A DNA stretch of 64,000 nucleotides from positions 41,147-105,146 of the forward strand of contig NZ_SRSO01000019.1 of the NCBI RefSeq assembly GCF_004791695.1. The letters are read 5' to 3'. Position 1 is the first letter of the stretch. The number at the start of each line of letters is the position of its first letter. The notes under the pieces were generated by a model. The model was not told the DNA's origin and did not search any database. It saw only the letters and a list, made by a program, of their open reading frames with translations. Source of the DNA: Flavivirga rizhaonensis (GTDB lineage: Bacteria; Bacteroidota; Bacteroidia; Flavobacteriales; Flavobacteriaceae). The position numbers and the translations under genes were made by a program. Shown here one piece after another: positions 30,291-40,256 of this stretch.

Positions 30291-30895
30291 ATGTGGCTTT
30301 TAATATTGAACCGTGCCATATAAGTATTCTTGAATGTGTTTTGTTTACAACCATACAACCCTGTGAGGAAGTAAAAGAAAATTCTAGAGAAAAATTTAAT
30401 CCAGATTGGGAGTTTAAGAAATTGGAGGCTTTCAACCTTTTCGAAGAAGGTTTCGAAACTGCAATGTTTGACGATTCCAGTTGGGAAACAGTGAGTTTAC
30501 CTCATACTGCCAATATGGATCATTAACTATAAATAACCAATGGTAAGAGGTGTGTTGGTACCGCAAGTTTTTTGAAGTACCTGGTTTTACTGAGGGTAAA
30601 AAGGTGTTTGTCGAATTTCAAGCGGTTATGAACCACTCTGTTATCTATATAAACGGTGAAAAAGTTTCAGTACATCAAGAAGGTTACTTACCCATAGTGG
30701 TTGATGCAACAACGTACCTTAATAAAGGCGAAAAAAATAGTATCTCAGTTCGACTGAATAATACAGACAACCCTGTTACAGGACCTAAACCTTTTAAAGA
30801 TTCTAGATTTCAATATGTATGGAGGGCTTTATCGAAATACTTGGCTTACTATTAAGGACAATGTGTATACCTCTATGGCTCAGCCTCGAGGATAG
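30291..30895 (+). pseudogene. GH2 beta-galactosidase pseudogene (N-terminal sugar-binding domain)
   Basis: The ATG at 30291 opens a lipoprotein-like signal that breaks at once. Three frames must be joined: FNPDWEFKKLEAFN to SLPHTANMDH (to about 30525), then VCWYRKFFEVPGF to DSRFQYV (30550-30820), then YGGLYRNTWLTIKDNVY (to about 30890). Together they give the first ~190 residues of a GH2 enzyme; the immunoglobulin and catalytic domains are gone. At least two frameshifts and a truncation show it is dead. Confidence 0.9.
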
Positions 30896-31080
30896 TTCGT
30901 TTCAAGAAATTCTTTATTTTCTGCCATCCAATAATAGCGTAATACTACCCCATTATTTGTAAACTCCATTCGTTACGCAAACCACCAGGCTTAAATTCGC
31001 GTTGAAATTCAATTATTTTACTGTTAGGTACATCAAATTTACCCATGCCTACAAAATTTGTTAGGAAAAAGTTAAAATTT
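30890..31080 (-). pseudogene. Unidentified antisense coding remnant
   Basis: On the minus strand a frame reads GMGKFDVPNSKIIEFQREFK, then PGGLRNEW, shifts by one base and continues FTNNGVVLRYYWMAENKEFL to a stop. The composition and continuity look protein-coding. I do not recognise the family. It abuts the broken end of the GH2 pseudogene, so the junction marks a rearrangement. Confidence 0.45.
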
Positions 31081-31097
31081 ACCAAACAAATTAAAAA

Positions 31098-33014
31098 TTG
31101 ATGATGGAATTTAAACAAACAAAGTTGTTTGATAGAACCTCCCTGTTTTTTGTAGGCTTAATTGGAATGGTGGTATTTAGTTGCTTTTCTAAAATAAACG
31201 AAGGAGAAATCATAATATTTAATTCAAGTATTTCAAAAGATGCAACTCCGGCTGTAGTGAGTAGAATTCTTAAAGCGCAAGAAAAACCCATTTCTCAAAT
31301 TAAATTTCAAAAGGGCGTATATCATTTTTACCCAGACAAAGGGTTAGAACAATTTGTTTACATATCAAATCATTGCGATTTGATGGTAAACACTCCATTT
31401 CCTATAAATGGTTTAAAAAATTTAACCATTGATGGTCAAGGCTCCACTTTTATCTTTCATGGTGTCATGATTCCTTTTTTAATAGATAAAAGCTCTAACA
31501 TTACAGTTAAAAATTTAACAATTGACTGGGCAGACCCATTTCATAGTGAAGGATTAATTGTTGGGCGTGATGAAAAAAAGAAAACTTTTGATATGCAAAT
31601 ATCAGAAACGTATCCTTATGAAATTCGAAATGGTCAAATTCATTTTATAAAGCCTTATTATGAGCATACTTTAGGACAATCTATTTTATTCGACCCAGAA
31701 AGAAAAGCCATTGCTTTTAATACCGAGGCATACACTGGTATCTCTACAATAAAAAAGAATGATACTAAGGCGTACATTGAGTCAATAGTATATAAATATG
31801 AACAAGAGGAACGAGCTCCAGAATATAAGTACATTGGAAAGGAAAACAATTTATTTGTTGAAGAACTTAAACCGGGGTTAGTTCGTGTGCATAACCACAA
31901 AAAACAAATGCCACCACTAGGTATGATTTTGGTTATGAAAGGGGAGCAAGGTTTTAACAGAGTGTCACCGGCCTTTAGGGTTTCTAATACAAATGGGTTT
32001 AATGGATCTAATATAAATATTCACCACGCTGGTGGTATGGGGATAATAGCAGAAAACTCATCAGATTTAATCTTGGACAATTTTAATATCAGCCCATCAA
32101 ATGGGCGTATGGTATCCACTACTGCTGATGCGACCCATTTTGTAGGGTGCAGTGGAAAAGTAGTTATAAAGAATAGTACGTTTAGCAACCAATTGGACGA
32201 CGCTACCAACGTACATGGTACCTATCAAAAAATAGTAGACATTCTTTCAGAAAATCAAATAGGTGTTAGAATGATGCACCATCAGCAAAAAGGATTTGTA
32301 ATAGGTAAGGCAAATGATACATTAGGATTTGTAAGACTGGAAGATTCTTTTTTTCCATTTAAAAAAGTAACAATTAAAAATATCGAATATATTAACAACA
32401 GATATCAAATCATTACCATAAATGAAAAATTTCCAGGAGACTTAAGAGAAGGTGATTTAATAGAAAACCTAGATAATTACCCAGACTTGTTAATTCAGAA
32501 CTGTAATATAAGTAATAACAGAGCTAGAGGGGTGTTAATTTCTAACCCAAAGAAAACAGTCATTGAGAACAACTTTTTTAACACTGAAATGGAAGCTATT
32601 CTAGTACCTGTTGAAAGTAGTTATTGGTTTGAATCTGGTAATGCTGCTAATATCATTATTAGGAATAATGTGTTTCAAGATTGTCAGCATGGAGGAAAAA
32701 ATAGGGGGGTTATACGTTTTGTTACAGACGACGATAATGAAAATATTGCTTTTAAAAACATAGAGATAATTAACAATTCTTTTAAACAGTTTGATAATTT
32801 AATATTAGAAATATCTAACACTGATAAACTGGAGTTTACTGGAAATACAATTACAAATTCAGGTACTTTCCAACAATTGCATTCTGAAAATCCAGTCGTA
32901 AAAGTTTCAACATCAAAGAACATAACATTTAAGAAAAATACTTATGCAGGAAAAGTCCTACCCGATAATCTTCTGGTTGCAGAAGGATCTGAGGAAGGCA
33001 TTAAATTTAGATAA
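31098..33014 (+). CDS. GH110 alpha-1,3-galactosidase, second copy
   Basis: A 638-residue beta-helix protein with a lipoprotein-like signal (GMVVFSC). GH110 aspartates: Asp344 in STTADATHF and Asp367-Asp368 in LDDATNVHG, with the same 23-residue spacing as in the copy at 15071. It has the same fold and length class, with diverged surface segments. It probably removes the alpha-1,3-galactose of lambda-carrageenan-type oligosaccharides at a different sulfation state; that difference is inferred. An IS-like remnant is inserted right at its stop codon. Confidence 0.87.
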   Translation: MMMEFKQTKLFDRTSLFFVGLIGMVVFSCFSKINEGEIIIFNSSISKDATPAVVSRILKAQEKPISQIKFQKGVYHFYPDKGLEQFVYISNHCDLMVNTPFPINGLKNLTIDGQGSTFIFHGVMIPFLIDKSSNITVKNLTIDWADPFHSEGLIVGRDEKKKTFDMQISETYPYEIRNGQIHFIKPYYEHTLGQSILFDPERKAIAFNTEAYTGISTIKKNDTKAYIESIVYKYEQEERAPEYKYIGKENNLFVEELKPGLVRVHNHKKQMPPLGMILVMKGEQGFNRVSPAFRVSNTNGFNGSNINIHHAGGMGIIAENSSDLILDNFNISPSNGRMVSTTADATHFVGCSGKVVIKNSTFSNQLDDATNVHGTYQKIVDILSENQIGVRMMHHQQKGFVIGKANDTLGFVRLEDSFFPFKKVTIKNIEYINNRYQIITINEKFPGDLREGDLIENLDNYPDLLIQNCNISNNRARGVLISNPKKTVIENNFFNTEMEAILVPVESSYWFESGNAANIIIRNNVFQDCQHGGKNRGVIRFVTDDDNENIAFKNIEIINNSFKQFDNLILEISNTDKLEFTGNTITNSGTFQQLHSENPVVKVSTSKNITFKKNTYAGKVLPDNLLVAEGSEEGIKFR

Positions 33015-33017
33015 CTA

Positions 33018-33242
33018 ACTCGAGTTTCCTAAAAAAAGGAGCATAATAAGTTTTAGTATTTTAGAGTTGCAAAAAAACAAACTCAAAATGCTCCAGGACA
33101 AAATTATAGGAATCTATATGTATATTTAGATGAGAAATGAACCATAAAGAACTTAATAGCAGAAAATTCAGCGATAGTCAAATACTCTTTATAATGGCTT
33201 TTCAAATCAAACATATAATCTAAAATAATTGGAAACTCGAGT
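33018..33242 (+). mobile_element. IS982-like remnant/MITE with inverted ends and target duplication
   Basis: Perfect terminal inverted repeats ACTCGAGTTTCC (33018-33029) and GGAAACTCGAGT (33231-33242) bound a 225-base element. The flanks carry a direct repeat taacta (33012-33017 and 33243-33248). Inside, MLQDKIIGIYMYI from 33087 and, one frameshift on, NHKELNSRKFSDSQIL match the N-terminus of IS982-family transposases. The rest of the transposase is deleted, so the element cannot move itself. The left target repeat includes the TAA stop of the GH110 gene. Confidence 0.8.
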
Positions 33243-33248
33243 TAACTA

Positions 33249-33386
33249 ACTAAATATAAAAACAAACACTGTACAAAAGAATACTAACACTAGTTGAATC
33301 ATGCTTTAATTGAAAGGAAGAACTGTGATTCTACAATTAAGGAATAAATATTAATCAAACTAAAATTATTAACTAAACTAAACTAA
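33249..33386 (+). promoter_or_regulatory. Leader region of the SusC/SusD transcript
   Basis: About 138 bases between the IS-like element and the SusC start, ending in a short actaa tandem repeat just before the ATG. The presence of a gap and of an element upstream suggests that SusC/D has its own promoter here. No clear TTTG/TAnnTTTG pair could be placed, so the promoter position is not called. Confidence 0.3.
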
Positions 33387-36300
33387 ATGAATTTAAAACA
33401 TGTAATTACAACAAGACGGAGGCTGGACAAGACATTTCTCACAACTCTGTTTTTAGTGCTAAGTCTTAGTGCTTTTGCACAAAAAATAACTGTAACAGGG
33501 ATCATAACAGGGGCAGAAGATGGTTTGCCTATACCTGGGGTTGCTGTTTTGGTTGAAAGTACTGGCACTGGAGCGGTATCAGATTTTGATGGAAACTATA
33601 CTATTCAAGCTAATATGGGAGATGTTCTCTTATTTAGTTACCTGGGATTAGTAGATGAAAAAGTAAAGGTTGCCAAAAGACAAATTAATGTTACTATGGA
33701 TACCGACCTTGAGGACTTAGAAGAAGTCGTGGTAATTGGGTATGGTGCTGTTAAGAAAAAAGAACTTACAGGTGCAGTAGCTCAAGTAAAATCTGAAGAT
33801 ATAGAACAGTTTATAACTACAGATGTAGCATCAGCATTGCAAGGTCAGGTTGCTGGTGTTTCTGTAGTTTCTAGCTCAGGAGAACCAGGTGCAGAATCCA
33901 GTATTCAAATTAGAGGTATTACCTCGTTAACAGCTGGAGCAAATACACCATTATGGGTTGTAGATGGGATACCTCAAGTTGGAAACCCAGGCTTGAATAT
34001 GAACGAAATTCAAACTTTTGATATTTTAAAAGATGCGGCATCAACAGCCGTGTATGGTTCTAGAGGAGCGGCAGGTGTTATTTTAGTAACCACTAAGAGA
34101 GGGGAACAAGGTGTAATGAAAGTTGATTTTACACATACTTATGGTATTCAAAACCTAAACGAAAATGCACCCTTGATGAATTCAAGTGAGCAAATAACTT
34201 TTGAAACTTTAAAACAATCATTGGGTTTAACAAACCATATTGCAATTTTGGATAGAAACCCATCCTGGTATGATAATGAAAATGATTTTAGTCAATATGT
34301 ACTTAATGAAAATGCTACCACCACCAACTATTCTCTTAATGTTTCAGGTGGATCAAATAATCTAACTTATAATTTTACAGGTGGATATTTGGATACAGAG
34401 GGATCATTGGTAAACTCTTTTGCAAAAAGATATAATGCTCGTACATCTACAACCTATGTATCTGATCATTGGAAGATAAATACAAGTATAGCCTTAACTA
34501 TTGATAAAAGAGCGATTACTAATAACGGTTTACTTGCAACAGCGAGTCGTTATGCACCGTATTTTCCATTAATTGATCCAGATGCTGATGCCATTTTTAC
34601 GACAGATGATGGAGCTGTAACAACGCCTCTAAATAACTTGGCTCAGGCAATTAAAAGAGAAAATTTAATACGTAGGGAAGTGTTGAATGGAAGTTTAGAT
34701 ATTACACGACGTATAACAGATGATCTTAGTTTCAATACACGAGTAGGAGTTTCTATAAGAAATCAACTACAAAAACAATTTACCCCTGCATATACGCTTG
34801 TAAACCCAGACGACTTCGATGATACGGAAACCGACCCTACTAAAAGTTTTGTTAATAGTGAAGTACAAAGGTTGACTAAGTTTAGTTGGGATGCTAGTTT
34901 GAATTACAATAAGAAAATAGGAGATCATACGTTTGGCTTATTAGGAGCAATAACTCTTGAAGAAGATACTTTTGAAGGTTTCTTTGGTGAGAAACGGGGG
35001 GTTTCAAATAATGACATTAAAGTTTTAAATACTGCCACTATAAACCCAGTTACAAATAGTTTATCTGGATACAAAACCACTCGGGTAGGTACCTTAGGAA
35101 GATTGCAATACAATTACAAAGGAAAATACCTGTTTTCAGTTTTGGGGCGTTATGATGGTTCTTCAAAATTTGGACTTAACAACCGTTGGGGGTTCTTTCC
35201 ATCAACTTCGGTTGCTTGGAATGTGTCTGATGAAAATTTTTGGGAGTCTTTCAAACATGTCGTTAATAACTTTAAATTAAGAGCAAGTTATGGTGAAGTA
35301 GGTAATGATGCTATAAATGATTATGAATTTAGTAGTACTATAGGACAGGCTGCGGATTATATTTTTTCAGACCTTGATGGTACTTTTAATAACGGAACAG
35401 CTGTTAGGGATTATGCAAACTCAGTGGCAAAATGGGAAACATCAAAATCAATTAATGTCGGAATTGATTTAGCTTTTTTAAAAAACAAGTTTGTTTTAAC
35501 AGCAGAATATTACAATACAAAGAAAGAAGATATGTTGTTTCCAATTACACTACCAAGTTCTTCCGGAGCATTTAATCAAACAGGTAACTCACCTTTTGAT
35601 GATTTTGACCATAGAAGTGTAGTGTTGAATGTAGGTAACATGACCAATCAAGGTTTTGAATTAGGAGCTAGGTACAATCAGAAAATTGGAAAGAGTAATT
35701 TAAGATTGAATGCTACTTTTTCCAAAAACATAAACGAAATTACTAGTATTTATAATAATATTCCATTTATTCTTAATGGTAACTCACAATTGGTTGGTGG
35801 CGATACTCAAAATTCATTAATCACCTATTTTGCTAAAGGATATGAGGCTGGTGCATTCTTTATTTATGAAACTAATGGCTTAGTACAAACGGATGAACAG
35901 TTGGTTGAATATCAAAAACTTGGAGGTAGGGAAAATGCTAAAAAAGGAGATTTAATGTATGTAGACACGGATAATGATGGTGATATAGACGCTGATGATA
36001 AAGTTTATAAAGGAAGTGGGTTACCAGATTTTGAAATAGGATTTAATCTAAATTGGCGCTATAAAAATTTAGACCTAGCTATGAATTGGTTTGCCAGTGT
36101 AGGGTCAGAAATTATGAATGGTAACAAAGCTGTAAGTTATATTGCGGGACGCCATCCAGACTTAAATAATATATGGACTGAAGACAATTCTACTTCCAAC
36201 GTTCCAAATTGGAGTGGAAGCAAAGGAGATTTTAATCATAACGGAAATACGGATTATTGGTTAGAGAATGGTGATTATTTAAGATTAAAATTAATTACCT

Positions 36301-36506
36301 TAGGTTATTCATTGCCCAAAGACGTTTTAGAAAAATTAGATATTTCTAGATTTAGACTTTATGTTTCTGCTCAAAACCCATTAACCATTACAGGTTATGA
36401 TGGATACGATCCTGAAATAGGTGGAGATGTAGTTAGAAGAGGTCTTGATGCTTCAAGATATCCTATATCTGCTTTATATAGTTTAGGTGTTAACATCAGG
36501 TTTTAA
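33387..36506 (+). CDS. SusC-like TonB-dependent outer-membrane transporter
   Basis: A 1039-residue protein. Signal peptide (LSLSAFAQ), a carboxypeptidase-like N-terminal beta domain at ~35-110, a TonB-box/plug region (ELTGAVAQVKSEDIE, VASALQGQVAGV, IRGITS) and a long beta-barrel ending in the short aromatic IRF typical of outer-membrane proteins. It imports oligosaccharides with the SusD lipoprotein encoded 20 bases downstream. It is the only such transporter in the window, so it should carry the products of both GH150 enzymes and possibly GH16. Confidence 0.96.
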   Translation: MNLKHVITTRRRLDKTFLTTLFLVLSLSAFAQKITVTGIITGAEDGLPIPGVAVLVESTGTGAVSDFDGNYTIQANMGDVLLFSYLGLVDEKVKVAKRQINVTMDTDLEDLEEVVVIGYGAVKKKELTGAVAQVKSEDIEQFITTDVASALQGQVAGVSVVSSSGEPGAESSIQIRGITSLTAGANTPLWVVDGIPQVGNPGLNMNEIQTFDILKDAASTAVYGSRGAAGVILVTTKRGEQGVMKVDFTHTYGIQNLNENAPLMNSSEQITFETLKQSLGLTNHIAILDRNPSWYDNENDFSQYVLNENATTTNYSLNVSGGSNNLTYNFTGGYLDTEGSLVNSFAKRYNARTSTTYVSDHWKINTSIALTIDKRAITNNGLLATASRYAPYFPLIDPDADAIFTTDDGAVTTPLNNLAQAIKRENLIRREVLNGSLDITRRITDDLSFNTRVGVSIRNQLQKQFTPAYTLVNPDDFDDTETDPTKSFVNSEVQRLTKFSWDASLNYNKKIGDHTFGLLGAITLEEDTFEGFFGEKRGVSNNDIKVLNTATINPVTNSLSGYKTTRVGTLGRLQYNYKGKYLFSVLGRYDGSSKFGLNNRWGFFPSTSVAWNVSDENFWESFKHVVNNFKLRASYGEVGNDAINDYEFSSTIGQAADYIFSDLDGTFNNGTAVRDYANSVAKWETSKSINVGIDLAFLKNKFVLTAEYYNTKKEDMLFPITLPSSSGAFNQTGNSPFDDFDHRSVVLNVGNMTNQGFELGARYNQKIGKSNLRLNATFSKNINEITSIYNNIPFILNGNSQLVGGDTQNSLITYFAKGYEAGAFFIYETNGLVQTDEQLVEYQKLGGRENAKKGDLMYVDTDNDGDIDADDKVYKGSGLPDFEIGFNLNWRYKNLDLAMNWFASVGSEIMNGNKAVSYIAGRHPDLNNIWTEDNSTSNVPNWSGSKGDFNHNGNTDYWLENGDYLRLKLITLGYSLPKDVLEKLDISRFRLYVSAQNPLTITGYDGYDPEIGGDVVRRGLDASRYPISALYSLGVNIRF

Positions 36507-36525
36507 CAAATAAAAAAAATACAAA

Positions 36526-38313
36526 ATGAAAAATTTAAAAAATAAATTAATTGCTTTGATTGTAATTGTAGGTTTTTTACAATCATGCAGTGATTACTTG
36601 GATCAAACTAATCCAAATGAAGTATCTACGGATACTTACTATTCAAATCTTGAACAGTCTGATGCTAGTTTAACAGGCGTTTATGGAGGTATGTTAGATA
36701 CTTTTATTGTAAACCCTTGGATGGAATCGTTACGTTCAGATTTAGGAATTATTTCTGCCCGTAGAACAAACAATCCAAATCCAAATGCTAGGGTTATACC
36801 TTATTATACCCATACTTATAATCCAGGCAGTTTTAATTTTCATAGGCAATGGAATGCTTTGTATCAAGTTATTTTTAGAGCAAACCAGCTTATTGAAGGA
36901 CTAGAAAGTATGGATGATACTTTAAAAAGTAATGAAATTTGGACAGAACAAATGGGTCAAGCTAGGCTTTTAAGAGGTATGTGTCATTTTTATTTACACG
37001 CAATATATAATAAAGGCGAAATCATTATACGTGATAAGGTTCCGGCAAGTACTGAGGAAATTTCTAAACCTACATCTACTTCAGCAGAAGTTATTGAGTT
37101 TTTTAGAGATGATTTGCTTTATGCTTATAACAACCTTCCTCATGCTTTTGATCAGAAAACAAGAGTAGATAAAGGGCTTGCAGCAACTATATTAGGAACA
37201 AGTCATTTATATGAGAAAGAATATAATTTAGCTATTGGATATTTTGATGATATTATTAATAATAAATCCGAATATGGATATGCCCTTTTAACAGGAGAAA
37301 ATGTAAAACTAATGTACACTTCGGCTGGGGATTTTAATTCAGAATCTATTTTCGAGATTAATTACTCGGTTGAATTAAAAGGAAATGAGTCTCAATGGTA
37401 TGAAGAAAGTTTTAGTAATAGAAACGCAAGGTATTCTGCTCCAAACTCAAAAGGTGGAGGAGCGCCAGAACATACTGTTGTAGCTGCTTGGTTAACAGAA
37501 GCGTATTCTACCGAGTTTTTAGATCCTTTAGATGTACGAAATACCGTAATAGGGCATAATGGACGAGATAGAATAACAGATAACATATCCTTGAGAGCGT
37601 CCTCTATGGTTTCACTTGTAAATGATGAGCATACCGAGTATTATCAAAAACCAACAGCTGCAATAGCAGATAATTTTAGAAATAATAAAATTTCACTTTT
37701 CAAACAGCATACAAATCATGATATTACGGATCATGAAAAGAATGTAGGTGTCTCACCATGGCAATCTGGAAAAAATGTAATTATTAATCGTTTTGCAGAT
37801 GTGTATTTAATGAGAGCAGAATGTTATTTAGAAACAGGTAGAATTACTGAAGCTTTAGGTGATATTAATACGATTCGTGAACGTTGGGGATTGGCATTGT
37901 TAGGGCCTGTAGTAAATGCAAGTAAAACATATATTGCAAATGAACCAGTATCAAATTTGCCATATACCGATGAAAACACATTAAGAAGACATTTAAGACA
38001 TGTGGAAAGACCATTAGAATTAAATATTCAAGGTATTTCATCTCGAAATATCGATCTAAGAAGATGGGGTAACGCTAAAGCCAGATTTGCAGAATTGTCT
38101 GGAATTAAATACTACGTTACTGATTATACTTATGTTGATGAGGCTGGAAAAACAAAAAAGAGAGCTAAAAGTTTGTTAACACGAACGGTAACAGCAAATG
38201 AGCTTTATATTAATGGGGAAAATGAATTTGAAGCTGCAGCACAAAACTATAATGATACACGTGATTATTTACCAATTCCGCTTAGTGAATCAGATAATAA
38301 TACAAGTATTTAA
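36526..38313 (+). CDS. SusD-like surface glycan-binding lipoprotein
   Basis: A 595-residue lipoprotein (signal ends FLQSC, then SDYLDQTNP). It has RagB/SusD features: an N-terminal TPR-like helical scaffold (RANQLIEGL, ARLLRGMCHFYL), a FADVYLMRAECYLETG segment and a C-terminal LPIPLSE motif. It partners SusC at the cell surface, capping the transporter and binding oligosaccharide. A strong terminator follows directly. Confidence 0.96.
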   Translation: MKNLKNKLIALIVIVGFLQSCSDYLDQTNPNEVSTDTYYSNLEQSDASLTGVYGGMLDTFIVNPWMESLRSDLGIISARRTNNPNPNARVIPYYTHTYNPGSFNFHRQWNALYQVIFRANQLIEGLESMDDTLKSNEIWTEQMGQARLLRGMCHFYLHAIYNKGEIIIRDKVPASTEEISKPTSTSAEVIEFFRDDLLYAYNNLPHAFDQKTRVDKGLAATILGTSHLYEKEYNLAIGYFDDIINNKSEYGYALLTGENVKLMYTSAGDFNSESIFEINYSVELKGNESQWYEESFSNRNARYSAPNSKGGGAPEHTVVAAWLTEAYSTEFLDPLDVRNTVIGHNGRDRITDNISLRASSMVSLVNDEHTEYYQKPTAAIADNFRNNKISLFKQHTNHDITDHEKNVGVSPWQSGKNVIINRFADVYLMRAECYLETGRITEALGDINTIRERWGLALLGPVVNASKTYIANEPVSNLPYTDENTLRRHLRHVERPLELNIQGISSRNIDLRRWGNAKARFAELSGIKYYVTDYTYVDEAGKTKKRAKSLLTRTVTANELYINGENEFEAAAQNYNDTRDYLPIPLSESDNNTSI

Positions 38314-38326
38314 CTAATAAAAATTT

Positions 38327-38366
38327 ATATTCCCATCTCATTTTTGAGATGGGAATATTTTTTTAT
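38327..38366 (+). terminator. Rho-independent terminator after SusD
   Basis: A perfect 14-base-pair stem (atattcccatctca with tgagatgggaatat, 38327-38340 and 38345-38358) with a tttt loop, followed by a run of Ts. It closes the SusC/SusD transcript and separates it from the sulfatase at 38431. Confidence 0.93.
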
Positions 38367-38430
38367 ATTGATGTGAATTAGAAGATAATTTAGCATTGAA
38401 AATTTTATTTTAGCAAATCAAATTCAAAAC

Positions 38431-39999
38431 ATGAAAAATTTTAAACGAACCACTTTACTATTAGTATCAGTTTTATTACTTGGAATTAGTTGTAAAGATA
38501 AGCCAGCAGAAAAGGAGAATGAAGTTGGAACCACGTCGAAAAATCCAAACATCGTAATTATATATCTCGATGATTTAGGCTATGGTGATTTAAGTGTTTA
38601 TGGTGCTACAGAATTACAAACACCTAATATAGATGCATTAGCTAATGGAGGTGTTAAATTCACAGATGGTTATGCCTCATCAGCAACTTGTACACCAAGT
38701 AGATATGCTTTACTTACAGGCATGTATCCTTGGCGTAATAAAAAAGCAAAAATTTTACCAGGTACAGCACCACTTTTAATAAGTACAGAACAACAAACTT
38801 TACCAAAAATGCTTAAAAACCAAGGCTATCAAACTGCTATCGTTGGTAAATGGCATTTAGGTTTAGGTACAGGAATTGTAGATTGGAATCAGCGTGTGTC
38901 TCCTGGACCAAATGAAGTAGGCTTTGATGAGTCGTATATTTTGGCAGCAACACAAGATCGTGTACCAACAGTTTATATAGATAATGGTCACGTTGTAGGG
39001 TTAGATGCTAATGATCCTATATTTGTTGATTACAAAAATAATTTTGAAGGTGAGCCAACAGCTATTGATAATCCAGAAATGGTTAAAATGAAATGGCACC
39101 ATGGGCATAACAATAGCATCGTAAATGGTATTGGACGTATTGGGTATATGAAAGGAGGAGAATCTGCTAAATGGAGTGATATTGATATGGCAGACCATTT
39201 TTTAGAAAAAGCCCAAAACTATGTGAAAACTCATAAAGATAAACCGTTCTTTTTGTACTATGCTATGCAACAACCGCATGTTCCAAGAACACCGCACCCA
39301 CGTTTTGTTGGTAAATCTGGTTTAGGACCAAGAGGTGATGTGATTGTGGAAGCAGACTGGTGTATTGGTGAGTTTATGAAAACTCTTGAAGAAGAAGGTG
39401 TTTTAGAGAATACCTTAATTGTTTTCTCAAGTGATAATGGACCAGTACTTAATGATGGTTATTATGATGACGCAGTAGAAAAATCAGGTAATCATGATCC
39501 TAAAGGAGGATTACGAGGCGGAAAATACAGTATATTTGAAGCAGGAACTCGTGTACCATTTATTACCTATTGGAAGGGGGAAATTCAACCAAGCACTTCC
39601 GATGCTATTGTATGTCAAATGGATTTATTGGCATCATTGGCAAATTTAGTTGGCGCAAAAGAAACAACTACGGATAGTAAAGAAATACTTAACGCTTTAC
39701 TTGGTAAATCTAAGATAGGAAGAGAGAGTTTAATTATCGAGGCTACAGGTAAGACAGCATTGCGCCAGGGAAATTGGTTAATAATTCCACCATACAAAGG
39801 GAAGAACTTTAGAGAAAAAGTCGGAATTGAGGTTGGGAATTTTCCTGAATTTCAGCTTTACAATTTGAAAGAAGATATAGGCCAACAAGACAATTTGGCT
39901 AAATCTAATCCAGAAAAGCTAGCTGAAATGATTGACATTTACGAATCATTAAGAGGAAAAGATTATAATAAAGGTGTTAAAGAAGTAGTTTTTAAATAA
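38431..39999 (+). CDS. S1 family sulfatase, lipoprotein
   Basis: A 522-residue sulfatase with lipoprotein signal ending LGISC. Formylglycine motif CTPSR with Cys87; metal sites YLDDLGYGD and SSDNGPV; GKWHLGLG; GGLRGGKYSIFEAGTRVPF. Starts its own transcript after the SusD terminator. A longer insert between the metal sites (about residues 160-260, with KWHHGHNNSIVNG) resembles arylsulfatases with an enlarged substrate pocket. Confidence 0.93.
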   Translation: MKNFKRTTLLLVSVLLLGISCKDKPAEKENEVGTTSKNPNIVIIYLDDLGYGDLSVYGATELQTPNIDALANGGVKFTDGYASSATCTPSRYALLTGMYPWRNKKAKILPGTAPLLISTEQQTLPKMLKNQGYQTAIVGKWHLGLGTGIVDWNQRVSPGPNEVGFDESYILAATQDRVPTVYIDNGHVVGLDANDPIFVDYKNNFEGEPTAIDNPEMVKMKWHHGHNNSIVNGIGRIGYMKGGESAKWSDIDMADHFLEKAQNYVKTHKDKPFFLYYAMQQPHVPRTPHPRFVGKSGLGPRGDVIVEADWCIGEFMKTLEEEGVLENTLIVFSSDNGPVLNDGYYDDAVEKSGNHDPKGGLRGGKYSIFEAGTRVPFITYWKGEIQPSTSDAIVCQMDLLASLANLVGAKETTTDSKEILNALLGKSKIGRESLIIEATGKTALRQGNWLIIPPYKGKNFREKVGIEVGNFPEFQLYNLKEDIGQQDNLAKSNPEKLAEMIDIYESLRGKDYNKGVKEVVFK

Positions 40000-40159
40000 T
40001 GCTTACAATATAATTAGAACAAATAACCCATACTTAATATATGGTTTTTTAATCTATAAATTACAATTTAAAAAAAAGAACAAATAGAAGTGAAAGTTGT
40101 GGGGGATTTTTTGTGCAAAACCTATTTGTTGGCTTATTTGAAATTAATGGTAGTGCACA

Positions 40160-40256
40160 AATAAGCATTTGATTATACCTGAAATTTACAGAGTTATATT
40201 ATATAGATTACTTTACTGGGATTTAATTAAATCTAGTTTCTATTAGAATAAGAGAT
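40160..40256 (+). promoter_or_regulatory. Conserved upstream block of cycloisomerase copy 1
   Basis: This stretch is recognisably similar to 55460-55556 upstream of the second cycloisomerase: both contain atttgat-atac-tg-aattta-agagtta, then tttaattaaatcta(g). Conservation outside the coding frame suggests the duplication included the promoter, or that a shared regulator binds here. The exact -35/-10 type elements are not certain. Confidence 0.5.
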
